From assembly GCF_026004075.1 (NCBI RefSeq), contig NZ_BPIK01000001.1, forward strand, positions 1,342,041-1,406,040: 64,000 nucleotides of DNA, read 5' to 3'. Under the pieces are notes generated by a model that was not told the origin of the DNA, did not search any database, and saw only the letters and a program-made list of their open reading frames with translations. This document shows, one piece after another, positions 46,976-54,821 of this stretch (positions within the stretch are counted from its first letter, which is position 1; each line of letters opens with the position of its first letter). A program made the position numbers and the translations under genes. The DNA comes from Meiothermus sp. (lineage in GTDB: Bacteria > Deinococcota > Deinococci > Deinococcales > Thermaceae).

Positions 46976-48616
46976 ATGGTGTTTTACCGGCTGCTCATCC
47001 TGTTATTTCTTGCTTTGCTAGCCCCATCGTCGCTGGCCCAGCCCGCCATGGTCGAGGTCATTGTAGAACTCGATGAGCCACATTTGCCCAAAGGGAAAGC
47101 TCGTGCCGAGCTCACCCGGTTGCTCAAAGCCCATCTAGGACAGATGCAGGGCCGCCTAAAGGTGAGGGCCGAAAGAGGCTTCTGGGCCAGTCAGAGCTTT
47201 CTGGTGCGCCTGCCCGAGTCGCAGGTAGGGCGTCTGGCTCAGATTCCTGGCGTAAAGCGGGTCTACCCAAACCGTACGGTGCGCGTGAATCAGCCCGTGG
47301 CCTCGGCCTATTCCATCCCGGTCAATAGCGGCAGCAATTGGGCCTTGCAGCACATCGGCGCACCCGGCCTGTGGGCGACCGGGCTACGTGGCCAGGGCAT
47401 CCGCATCGGACACCTGGACACCGGGGTAGATGCATCCCACCCCGATCTGCGCGGGAAAATAGTGGCTTTTGCAGAAATCAGTCCCGAGGGCACACCCCAT
47501 CCCACCAACCCCTACGACTCCTCGCTACATGGAACCCACACCGCCGGTCTGCTGGTGGCAAATAACCTGGGTGTGGCTCCGGATGCGCGCCTGGTTTCGG
47601 CGCTGGTTCTGCCGGGCGGTTATGGCACGCTGGCCCAGGTGCTGGGCGGCCTGGACTGGGTACTCGAGCAGAACGTACAGATCGTTTCTATGTCGCTGGG
47701 CCTCGAGGGGAACTGGAGCGAGTTTGTACCGGTCGTCGAGCGCATGAAGCAAATGGGTATATTGCCGGTCTTTGCCGTTGGCAATTCCGGCGGGACGCCA
47801 GCCTCTCCTGGCAGTATGCCCGGTGTGCTGGGCGTGGGCGCGTCGAACCCTTCTAATCAGGTGGCAGGCTTCAGCAGCCGTGGCGAGGTACGCTGGGGCG
47901 CCCCTTACAACACCGTGGTGAGCAAGCCCGACCTGGTTGCTCCGGGGGTAGATGTGCTCTCCACCATCCCCGGTGGGCGGTACATGGCCATGAGTGGAAC
48001 CTCGGTCAGCACAGCGATTGTTGCCGGTAGCGCGGCCTTGTTGATGTCCGGGGGCTTCTCAGCCGAGCAAGTACGGCAGGCCCTGCTCAACTCGACGCTG
48101 GCGCTATCCGCTGTTGGTGGTGGAAAGGGCGTTATTCGGCTGGGCGAAGCACTGGCTATGCTGAAGCTCACGCCGCCTAGCAGTCCTCAGGCTGGTCAGC
48201 CCGCTCAATCTGCATCACCCGCACAAAAAGCTGCTTTGCTGGTAGTCGAAGTCTCCAACGCAGATGCGGTCAAAAAGGCCCTGGATGGTTTGGGGTTTAA
48301 CAGCGCAGTGGTGCAGGCCAGCCCCGACAAGCGGCCACAGGCTGGGACAATTTCGGAATACCCGCTGGTGGTCTGGGTTTTGCCGCCCGACTGGAGCAAC
48401 CATTGGCCGGAAGTCCAGCGCAAAATGCTGCGGGCCTACGTGGAGCAAGGGGGCCGATTGATGCTTATAGCCAGCAACCCCGGTCAGCGCCCACTGGCTG
48501 AGTCCAGCACCTTTGGCAGGGGCAAGGCCAGCTTTGTTAGTGGTGATCTCGATATCATTGGCCTCGAGCAACGCACCCAGGTATTGCAGGCAGCTATCCA
48601 GCAGCTTCTGCGCTGA
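46976..48616 (+). CDS. Secreted subtilisin-like serine protease (S8)
   Basis: The 546 aa protein has a signal peptide (MVFYRLLILLFLALLAPSSLAQ), an inhibitor I9-like propeptide (about residues 25-115) and a peptidase S8 domain. The catalytic triad is complete: Asp in GHLDTGVDASHPDL, His in SSLHGTHTAGLL and Ser in MSGTSVSTAIVAGSAAL, with oxyanion Asn in AVGNSGG. After about residue 400 comes a Pro/Ala/Gln-rich linker and an extra C-terminal domain of about 130 aa. It is probably exported and self-processed. Confidence 0.93.
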   Translation: MVFYRLLILLFLALLAPSSLAQPAMVEVIVELDEPHLPKGKARAELTRLLKAHLGQMQGRLKVRAERGFWASQSFLVRLPESQVGRLAQIPGVKRVYPNRTVRVNQPVASAYSIPVNSGSNWALQHIGAPGLWATGLRGQGIRIGHLDTGVDASHPDLRGKIVAFAEISPEGTPHPTNPYDSSLHGTHTAGLLVANNLGVAPDARLVSALVLPGGYGTLAQVLGGLDWVLEQNVQIVSMSLGLEGNWSEFVPVVERMKQMGILPVFAVGNSGGTPASPGSMPGVLGVGASNPSNQVAGFSSRGEVRWGAPYNTVVSKPDLVAPGVDVLSTIPGGRYMAMSGTSVSTAIVAGSAALLMSGGFSAEQVRQALLNSTLALSAVGGGKGVIRLGEALAMLKLTPPSSPQAGQPAQSASPAQKAALLVVEVSNADAVKKALDGLGFNSAVVQASPDKRPQAGTISEYPLVVWVLPPDWSNHWPEVQRKMLRAYVEQGGRLMLIASNPGQRPLAESSTFGRGKASFVSGDLDIIGLEQRTQVLQAAIQQLLR

Positions 48617-48632
48617 GGCTTATGATTCTGCA

Positions 48633-49349
48633 ATGGATTACTCCCCTATCGCGCAGTTTTACCAGCTACAGTACGAACACTACACCGACGACCTCGAGTT
48701 CTACACCCGCCTGGCCCGCGACTACGGCGGCCCGGTGCTGGAGCTGGGGGCCGGTACCGGGCGGGTAGCCCGCGCCATTGCACGGCTGGGCGTGGAGGTG
48801 TGGGCCCTGGAACCCGCCCGGGAGATGCGGAAGCTGGGGGCCAGGCACACCCAAGGTTTGGGCGTGAAGTGGCTGGCGGGCGATATGCGTTCCCTCGAGC
48901 TGGAGCGGCAGTTCCCCCTCGTTATCGCGCCTTTCAACGCCCTCATGCACCTCTATACCCTGGACGAGCAAGACCGGGCACTCGAGGGTGTCCGGGCGCA
49001 CCTGGAAAAGGGCGGACGCTTCGCCTTCGACCTCTACAACCCAGCCCACATCGGGCCGCAGGGGGTTCTACAACACGAGGGCAGCTATGGCCGCACCGAT
49101 GTTTTCCTGTTTCAGGAGCACCATACCAGCGTCCAGGCCCTGCTAACCCATTACCTGGTGGATACCGTAACGCCTCGCGGCAGCCTTCGTCGCGAGCGCC
49201 ACACCCTGACCCAGCGCTACTACACCCGCTATGAGCTCGAACGCTGGCTTCGGGCTTTTGGGTTCGATTACCGGTTGTTTGGCGGCTTCCACAAAGAACC
49301 CCTAACCCCCGATAGTCCGGTTTTCGTGTTCGAGGCATGGAAAAAGTGA
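48633..49349 (+). CDS. Class I SAM-dependent methyltransferase
   Basis: The 238 aa protein has a methyltransferase-25/11 type fold. SAM motif I is PVLELGAGTGRVARAIARLG near residue 34, followed by VWALEPAREM, WLAGDMRSLEL and LVIAPFNALMHLYTL. The substrate is unknown. ATG at 48633 is preceded by TATGAT at 6 nt, a leaderless promoter, so it is likely transcribed separately from the subtilase gene 16 bp upstream. Confidence 0.88.
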   Translation: MDYSPIAQFYQLQYEHYTDDLEFYTRLARDYGGPVLELGAGTGRVARAIARLGVEVWALEPAREMRKLGARHTQGLGVKWLAGDMRSLELERQFPLVIAPFNALMHLYTLDEQDRALEGVRAHLEKGGRFAFDLYNPAHIGPQGVLQHEGSYGRTDVFLFQEHHTSVQALLTHYLVDTVTPRGSLRRERHTLTQRYYTRYELERWLRAFGFDYRLFGGFHKEPLTPDSPVFVFEAWKK

Positions 49350-49363
49350 GATATGTGCTTTAT

Positions 49364-49385
49364 TTCACGATACACTGTTCGTGAA
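49364..49385. promoter_or_regulatory. Operator-like palindrome upstream of the NSAR operon
   Basis: TTCACGA (49364-49370) and TCGTGAA (49379-49385) form a perfect 7-bp dyad with an 8-bp spacer containing TACACT. It lies 57 nt before the racemase/OSBS-family gene in a 93-bp intergenic region. Its size fits a TetR- or GntR-type operator. No regulator gene is adjacent. Confidence 0.5.
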
Positions 49386-49442
49386 TACTTTCTTTGGTGG
49401 AGCGCACTGGGCTTTTAACCGCTCGAGCGTTAGCATACGGGC

Positions 49443-50558
49443 ATGAAAATTGAAGCCGCCGAGCTCCGCCTTATCTCCCTACCGCTCAAGTTTCGCTTCG
49501 AGACTTCCTTTGGGGTGCAGACCCAGCGCCACATCATCGTGCTCACCCTGTATGGCGAGGGCCTCGAGGGTTATGCCGAGACCGTGATGGAGTTCACCCC
49601 CCACTACCGGGAGGAGACCATCCCGGGGGCCTGGGCGCTTTTGGAGGAGCTTCTGATCCCCAAGGTGCTGGGCAAAGACTTTGCCAACCCCGAGCAGCTC
49701 TGGGGCGAGATTGCCGGCTTCAGGGGCAACAAGATGACCAAGGCCGCCCTCGAGATGGCCTTCTGGGATCTGTGGTGCAAAAGCCTGGGGCAGCCCCTCT
49801 GGAAGGTGCTGGGCGGGGTGCGCACGGAGATTCCGGTGGGCATCAGCCTGGGCATCGAGCCCAGCCTCGAGGCCACCCTCGAGAAGGTGGGCAAGGGGCT
49901 GGCCGATGGCTACAGGCGCATCAAGCTCAAAATCAAGCCCGGCTGGGACGTCAAGCTGGCCCTGGCGGTGCGCGAGGCCTACCCCGAGGCCAACCTCACC
50001 GTGGACGCCAACTCGGCCTACAGCCTCAACGACATCGCCACCTTTAAGGCCCTGGATGCCGCCCGGCTCGACTACATCGAACAGCCCCTGGCCTTCGACG
50101 ATATCCTCGACCACGCCAAGCTACAGGCAGCCATCTCCACCTCCATCTGCCTGGACGAGTCCATCACCTCGCCCGAGGACGCCCGCAAAGCCCTGGAGAT
50201 TGGGGCCGGGCGGGTGATCAACCTCAAGCCGGGGCGGGTGGGGGGCATTCTGGCCAGCCGCAAAATTCACGACATCACCCAGAGCTACGGCCTGCCGGTC
50301 TGGATGGGCGGGATGCTGGAGGCCGGCATTGGCCGGGCCGCCAACATCCACGTAGCCACCCTGCCCATGTTTATCAAGCCCGGCGATACCAGCAGCGCCA
50401 GCCGCTACTGGCAGGAGGACATCATCGAAGAGCTGCTCGAGGCCACCAGCGGTCTGATGCCCGTACCGCAGGGGCCCGGCCTGGGTGTGACCCTCAAGCG
50501 CGACCTGATTCAGAACCTGACCGAGAAATCGGCGTATCTATCGGCCAACCGTTCGTAG
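49443..50558 (+). CDS. N-acylamino acid racemase / OSBS-family enolase-superfamily enzyme
   Basis: The 371 aa protein belongs to the muconate-lactonizing subgroup of the enolase superfamily. The second-Lys motif KLKI (Lys161, Lys163), metal ligands Asp188, Glu213 and Asp238, and Lys262 are all in place. This family includes o-succinylbenzoate synthase and N-succinylamino acid racemase (NSAR). Because the strain has MqnC, classical menaquinone OSBS activity is probably not needed, favouring NSAR. A GNAT-like gene overlaps it by one base. TAGCAT ends 6 nt before the ATG. Confidence 0.9.
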   Translation: MKIEAAELRLISLPLKFRFETSFGVQTQRHIIVLTLYGEGLEGYAETVMEFTPHYREETIPGAWALLEELLIPKVLGKDFANPEQLWGEIAGFRGNKMTKAALEMAFWDLWCKSLGQPLWKVLGGVRTEIPVGISLGIEPSLEATLEKVGKGLADGYRRIKLKIKPGWDVKLALAVREAYPEANLTVDANSAYSLNDIATFKALDAARLDYIEQPLAFDDILDHAKLQAAISTSICLDESITSPEDARKALEIGAGRVINLKPGRVGGILASRKIHDITQSYGLPVWMGGMLEAGIGRAANIHVATLPMFIKPGDTSSASRYWQEDIIEELLEATSGLMPVPQGPGLGVTLKRDLIQNLTEKSAYLSANRS

Positions 50559-51364
50559 TGGGTATGAAGATCGTCATCCGTGAACTGCACGAACCCGAGG
50601 AAATCATGCAAATTCCCCGGCTCGAGCAGGCCATCTGGAACGACCCCAACGACACCATCCGCAGCGGCACCCTGATGGCCCTGGTGCATGAGGGGGCCTT
50701 GCTGGCGGGGGCCTATCTCCAGGAGCCCAACGCCCCCGAACGGCTGGTGGGCTTTATCTTCGGCTTTCCCACCGACCGCCCCACCGACCACCACTCGCAC
50801 ATGGCCGGGGTGTTGCCGGAGTTCCAGGGCAGCCAGATTGGGCTGCTGCTAAAGCGGTACCAGCGCGACTGGGCCCTCAGCAAGGGCTACGAGCGGGTGG
50901 TCTGGACCTTCGACCCGCTCCGGGGCCTCAACGCCCATTTCAACCTGCGCAAACTGGGGGCCACCTTCCATCGCTACATCCCCAACTGCTATGGCCCTAT
51001 GGGCGGCATCAACGCCGGGGCCCCCTCCGACCGGGCCTATGCGGTGTGGGAGTTGCGCGCCCCCAGGGTGTTTCAGCGGATCTATGCCCCCGCGCCCATC
51101 CCGGAGGTAGCGGGCCTTCCACTCGCCAACCGCCTCGAGCAGCAGGTGCCCGTGGAGGTTCATCGGGGCCTGAGTGACCCAAGAATCCTGGTGCAGATCC
51201 CCGAAGACTGGGGCCATATTTTGCAGACCGACCCCGCGCTGGCCCAGGCGTGGCGGATGCACAGCCGTGAAGTTTTCGGGCATTACTTTGCCCAGGGCTA
51301 CCGCGCCGTAGACTTTGTGCGCAGCCCCAACCGCTACCTGCTGGAGCGGGTGGAGGGCCAATGA
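50558..51364 (+). CDS. GNAT-like acyltransferase (putative amino acid N-succinyltransferase)
   Basis: The 268 aa protein has a GNAT-like core: VGFIFGFPTDRPTDHHSHMAG and VLPEFQGSQIGLLLKRYQRDWALSKGYERVVWTFDPL, the latter with the acetyl/acyl-CoA-binding pattern QGxxIGxxL. The C-terminal part (about 160-268) is specific to this family, which often neighbours NSAR/OSBS genes. In Geobacillus such partners are succinyl-CoA:D-amino acid succinyltransferases. The start is GTG 50558, overlapping the upstream TAG; ATG 50564 is the alternative. Confidence 0.8.
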   Translation: MGMKIVIRELHEPEEIMQIPRLEQAIWNDPNDTIRSGTLMALVHEGALLAGAYLQEPNAPERLVGFIFGFPTDRPTDHHSHMAGVLPEFQGSQIGLLLKRYQRDWALSKGYERVVWTFDPLRGLNAHFNLRKLGATFHRYIPNCYGPMGGINAGAPSDRAYAVWELRAPRVFQRIYAPAPIPEVAGLPLANRLEQQVPVEVHRGLSDPRILVQIPEDWGHILQTDPALAQAWRMHSREVFGHYFAQGYRAVDFVRSPNRYLLERVEGQ

Positions 51365-51422
51365 CCCAAGGCGACGAAAAGACCCTGCAGAAGCCCGCCG
51401 GGCGCTTTACTGGGAGGCAACC

Positions 51423-52532
51423 CTGACCCTTAAACCGGAAATCTGGACAGCCGATGTGGTGTATGTGGGTTTTGGCACCCCCATGCTCGAGGGGGGCCTG
51501 GTGGTGGTGGGCGGCCACGTGACCGCTGTAGGCCCCCTAGCAGAGTTGCAGCAGAGCTATCCCGATGCGCCGCTTGTGCACAAAGGCAAAGCCCTCACAC
51601 CCCCGGTGGTCAATGCCCACACCCACCTGGACTTATCCACGGTTCCCTACTTTCGCGGGGCCTACCCCAACTTCATCCAGCACGTGATTGAGCATGGCCC
51701 CTGGCGCACCGTGGAGGCGGCTGCACGGGGCCTGGATGAGCTTCGGGCGCTGGGGGTGGGTGGCTTTGGGGATATCGCCTACAAGCCGGAGGTTGTGGAG
51801 TGGCTGGTGGCGCATAGCTCCCTGCCGGGGGTGGTGTATCTGGAGGTGATCAACCGCAACCCCGATCAGGCCGACCCGCTGGCGAGCAAGATAGCCGCCC
51901 AGTTGTCGAGCTGGCGCGAGCGAAACAGCCTGATCCGGGTAGGCATCTCACCCCACACGCCCTACAACGTGAGCGCTGGCCTGCTCAAGAAGCTGGTCGA
52001 GATCGCCAGGCTCGAGGGCTTTCCTATGCAGATGCACGTGGCCGAGAGCCCTGAGGAAACGGTTTTGCTGACGCAGGGCAGTGGGGCGCTACAGGAAATC
52101 CCCTTGCGGTATGGCTTTCCGGCCTACCAGGAGGTTCCCGGCCTGACCCCTGTGCGCCACCTGGCCGAACTGGGGGTGCTGGGGCCGCACCTGACGATTG
52201 TGCACGGCGTGCAGGTGGACGAGGAAGAGGTGCAGATGCTGGCCCAATCGGGCACCCGCATCGTCGCCTGTCCGCGCAGCAACCAGGGGCTGGCGTGCGG
52301 CCAGATGCCCTGGGAACTGTATCTGAAGCACCGCCTCGAGCCCGCCCTGGGCACCGACTCGCGCGCCAGCAGCCCCGACTTGGACGTGCGCAACGAGGCC
52401 CTTTTCCTGTGGAACCGGATAGACCCCAGGGTGCTGGTGCGGGCCGCCACCCGCAACGGCTACCGGGTGCTGGGGCTCGAGCCGCCCCGCATCACCCGCG
52501 GAACGCCCGTTTCACAGGTACAATCCTGGTAG
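51423..52532 (+). CDS. Amidohydrolase family protein
   Basis: The 369 aa protein belongs to the TIM-barrel amidohydrolases (cytosine deaminase/TrzA-like). The metal motif is PPVVNAHTHLDLS; further ligand regions are GFPMQMHVAESPEE, LTIVHGVQV and LGTDSRASSPDLDVRNE. The substrate is unknown; an N-acyl amino acid or deaminated base is possible. The start is unclear: no ATG, GTG or TTG lies between GTG 51315 (inside the GNAT gene) and residue 10. CTG 51423, with GGGAGG 5 nt upstream, fits best. Confidence 0.75.
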   Translation: MTLKPEIWTADVVYVGFGTPMLEGGLVVVGGHVTAVGPLAELQQSYPDAPLVHKGKALTPPVVNAHTHLDLSTVPYFRGAYPNFIQHVIEHGPWRTVEAAARGLDELRALGVGGFGDIAYKPEVVEWLVAHSSLPGVVYLEVINRNPDQADPLASKIAAQLSSWRERNSLIRVGISPHTPYNVSAGLLKKLVEIARLEGFPMQMHVAESPEETVLLTQGSGALQEIPLRYGFPAYQEVPGLTPVRHLAELGVLGPHLTIVHGVQVDEEEVQMLAQSGTRIVACPRSNQGLACGQMPWELYLKHRLEPALGTDSRASSPDLDVRNEALFLWNRIDPRVLVRAATRNGYRVLGLEPPRITRGTPVSQVQSW

Positions 52533-53902
52533 TGGCCCCGCCGGCCATACCGCCCAACGCGCAGTGCACTATGCAGATTGGTTCGCTCATCCTATACAGC
52601 GCCTTCGTCGGAGCACTCACCGGTGTATTCGCCGCTGGGTTCGTGTCCCTGCTAAAGCTCTTCGAACAATACTTGATGGGCGAAACCCTGGGCTACCTGC
52701 CGCCCGGCCTGCCCGGCGAGGGCGGGTTGTCGCAGGTTTTTCGCGGGCCGAGCTACTGGTGGCTGGCCTTGCTGCTGCCACTCTTGTTCGCGGCCTCGAG
52801 CTACCTGGGCTCGGGCCGGGGGCTGGGCTGGCTGCTGGCCGCATACCGCGCGGGCCAGCCGGTGCGGGCCAGCGAGTATTTTCGGGGCATCATCGGCTCC
52901 CTGGTGCAGCTTGGGGCGGGTTCTCCGCTGGGCCGCGAGGGGCCCATGGCCGCCCTGGGCCTGTGGGTAGGAGGCGCCCTGGGGCGACGCATCCCCCTGG
53001 GGGAGTCGAGCCGGTTTCTGCCATTCGCCGGGATGGCCGCCGGCTTTGCCTCGGCCTTTCACGCGCCCATGGCCGGTGCGCTTTTAGCCAGCGAGATCGT
53101 CTACCGGGGGCTGGCCCTCGAGGTCGGTGCGCTGGCCCCTGCTTTGATTGGGGCCCTGGCCGGTTTTACCGTTTATGGCCTTTTTCACGGGTACGGGCCG
53201 CTGCTCGAGCTACCCCCAGGGCCGCTGGAATGGCCGCAGCTTATCTTTGGGCTGGCCATTGGACTGGTGTGCGCTGGGGTAGGTACGCTCTGGCTCGAGG
53301 CCGAGCGGTTCTTACAGCGATGGTCGCGCCGGCTGACCTTTGGGTTTCGACACGCGCTATTTGGCCTGGTGCTGGCCGGGGTCTTGCTGCTGATGCCTGA
53401 GGCCATCGGCAATGGGCTGCCCTGGGTGCAGCTTGGCACCTCCCCCATCCTCACCCTGCCCTTTTTGGGCGGGCTCTTCCTGGTGCAGTTGGCCCTGCTA
53501 ATCCTGGGCGGCGGGGTGCGGGCCTACGGCGGGCAACTCACCCCGGCCCTAACCCTGGGCGGCCTGAGCGGGCTGATTCTGGCCCAGCTTTTGGGTGAGG
53601 TGTGGCCTTCCATCGCCCCCTCGCCCCAGAGCGCTGCCCTGGTGGGCATGGCCTCGTTGCTGGCCGGTATCGCCCGTGCTCCCTTTGCGGCCGTGGTGCT
53701 GGCAGGCGAAATTGGCGGGTATAGCCTGCTGCCCCTCACCCTGATTGGGGCCTTTGCGGCCTACACCTTCACCAGCCCGCGCGGCAGCTTTGAGGTTGGG
53801 GAGATCAACCCAGATAAGAATGGGCCAGAGGAGCCTCCGACTGAAACCGCTCTGCAAACTTCGCGCCTGCCTCAGCCCCCAGCCTCGAGCGATTCGCCCT
53901 GA
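52532..53902 (+). CDS. ClC-type chloride channel/transporter
   Basis: The 456 aa protein is a ClC family member with about twelve helices. GAGSPLGREGPMAALG is the anion-binding GREGP motif, preceded by a GSGRG variant of the GSGIP motif, and GGQLTPALTLGG and ASLLAGIARAPFAAVVLAGEI follow. The C-terminal 40 residues are hydrophilic and Pro/Ser-rich, without CBS domains. The start is GTG 52532: TACAAT (52519-52524) ends 7 nt before it. The last 98 bp overlap the convergent PIG-L gene. Confidence 0.92.
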   Translation: MAPPAIPPNAQCTMQIGSLILYSAFVGALTGVFAAGFVSLLKLFEQYLMGETLGYLPPGLPGEGGLSQVFRGPSYWWLALLLPLLFAASSYLGSGRGLGWLLAAYRAGQPVRASEYFRGIIGSLVQLGAGSPLGREGPMAALGLWVGGALGRRIPLGESSRFLPFAGMAAGFASAFHAPMAGALLASEIVYRGLALEVGALAPALIGALAGFTVYGLFHGYGPLLELPPGPLEWPQLIFGLAIGLVCAGVGTLWLEAERFLQRWSRRLTFGFRHALFGLVLAGVLLLMPEAIGNGLPWVQLGTSPILTLPFLGGLFLVQLALLILGGGVRAYGGQLTPALTLGGLSGLILAQLLGEVWPSIAPSPQSAALVGMASLLAGIARAPFAAVVLAGEIGGYSLLPLTLIGAFAAYTFTSPRGSFEVGEINPDKNGPEEPPTETALQTSRLPQPPASSDSP

Positions 53903-54470
53903 AGGCCTCGAGGCTGTACTCCCACTTATAAAAATCGCGGTAGAAGCTGAAGACCTTTTCGGCCACCGCCTGCCCTTCCTCGCCCACGTCCACATACACC
54001 GCCGGACGGGGAATATCGCCGCGGTGGTAGTGCAAGAGCCGCACCGACTGGCGGTGGGCCTCCCCCACCAGCTTGGGAATCCGGCAGAACTTGAGCGCCG
54101 AGAGCGTGGCCCAGTAGGAAGCCCGGTGATCGGGGTGTACATCATGGGGGTTCCAGGTGATTACCACATCCGGCTTCCAGGACGCCACCACCTGGGCGAT
54201 GGCCAGGGCTTCGTCGCGTCCACCGGTGAGACTCGAGTCGGCGAAGTCCAGGAACTGCGCCTCGGCTCCAATCATCTGGGCCACGGTGTGCCCGTGTTCT
54301 TCTCGGATGCGGGCCACTTCGTCCGGGGGCATCTCGCCAAACTGGCTGGCCAGTTCGCCCCTGGTGAGCCAGAGAATTTTGGCGGCGTCACCCCGCAGCA
54401 CATGCTTGGCCAAAGTACCGGAAACCCCTATTTCGTCGTCTGGATGTGGAAAGACAGCGAGTAAGCGCAC
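53805..54470 (-). CDS. PIG-L/LmbE family N-deacetylase
   Basis: The 221 aa protein has the zinc motif FPHPDDEIGVSGTLAKHV and the second ligand in WNPHDVHPDHRASYWATL, both typical of PIG-L deacetylases. Relatives deacetylate GlcNAc-malate in bacillithiol synthesis (BshB) or other GlcNAc conjugates; Deinococcus-Thermus make bacillithiol, so BshB is a reasonable guess only. I set the start at GTG 54470, with TATACT 7 nt before it; the longer frame runs through tRNA-Ser and is rejected. Confidence 0.9.
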   Translation of the reverse strand: MRLLAVFPHPDDEIGVSGTLAKHVLRGDAAKILWLTRGELASQFGEMPPDEVARIREEHGHTVAQMIGAEAQFLDFADSSLTGGRDEALAIAQVVASWKPDVVITWNPHDVHPDHRASYWATLSALKFCRIPKLVGEAHRQSVRLLHYHRGDIPRPAVYVDVGEEGQAVAEKVFSFYRDFYKWEYSLEAFRANRSRLGAEAGAKFAERFQSEAPLAHSYLG

Positions 54471-54553
54471 GCCTTTGAGTATACGCCACCCAGCTTGACG
54501 CTCTATTTGCTGCCCTGTACACTCAACCTTGCCTGCATGGGCAGGCCAAAACT

Positions 54554-54644
<91 letters not shown>

Positions 54645-54648
54645 AGAA

Positions 54649-54676
54649 GTCACCCGCAACCGGGTGGCTTTTTTTA
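54649..54676 (+). terminator. Rho-independent terminator of tRNA-Ser
   Basis: CACCCG (54651-54656) pairs with CGGGTG (54661-54666), with a short CAAC loop, followed by GGCTTTTTTTA. It starts 5 nt after the tRNA CCA end. Confidence 0.92.
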
Positions 54677-54700
54677 TCCAAAGCTCTCATACCGCTTCCG

Positions 54701-54746
54701 CTTGAATCCTTCACTGTGGGGCGTAGTCAAAGGTGAAGGATTCAAG
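54701..54746. repeat. 14-bp perfect inverted repeat after tRNA-Ser
   Basis: CTTGAATCCTTCAC (54701-54714) and GTGAAGGATTCAAG (54733-54746) are exact reverse complements with an 18-nt loop. No T-run follows on either strand. It lies between the tRNA-Ser terminator and the aminotransferase terminator, in a 117-bp gene-free stretch, and is not explained by either. Confidence 0.75.
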
Positions 54747-54762
54747 CCGACCGAAGGGAGTA

Positions 54763-54821
54763 GAAAAGCATTTCGGCAGTATCGTTTAGGCTTTCAAAAA
54801 TGAACGATACTGACGAAATGC
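54763..54821 (-). terminator. 19-bp terminator hairpin overlapping the 3' end of the aminotransferase gene
   Basis: Arms at 54803-54821 and 54768-54786 pair at 18 of 19 positions (GCATTTCGTCAGTATCGTT with AACGATACTGCCGAAATGC), with a 16-nt loop and TTTTCT on the minus-strand 3' side. The 5' arm encodes the last codons of the class V aminotransferase gene, and its TGA stop lies in the loop. This is a long stem for an intrinsic terminator. Confidence 0.8.
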
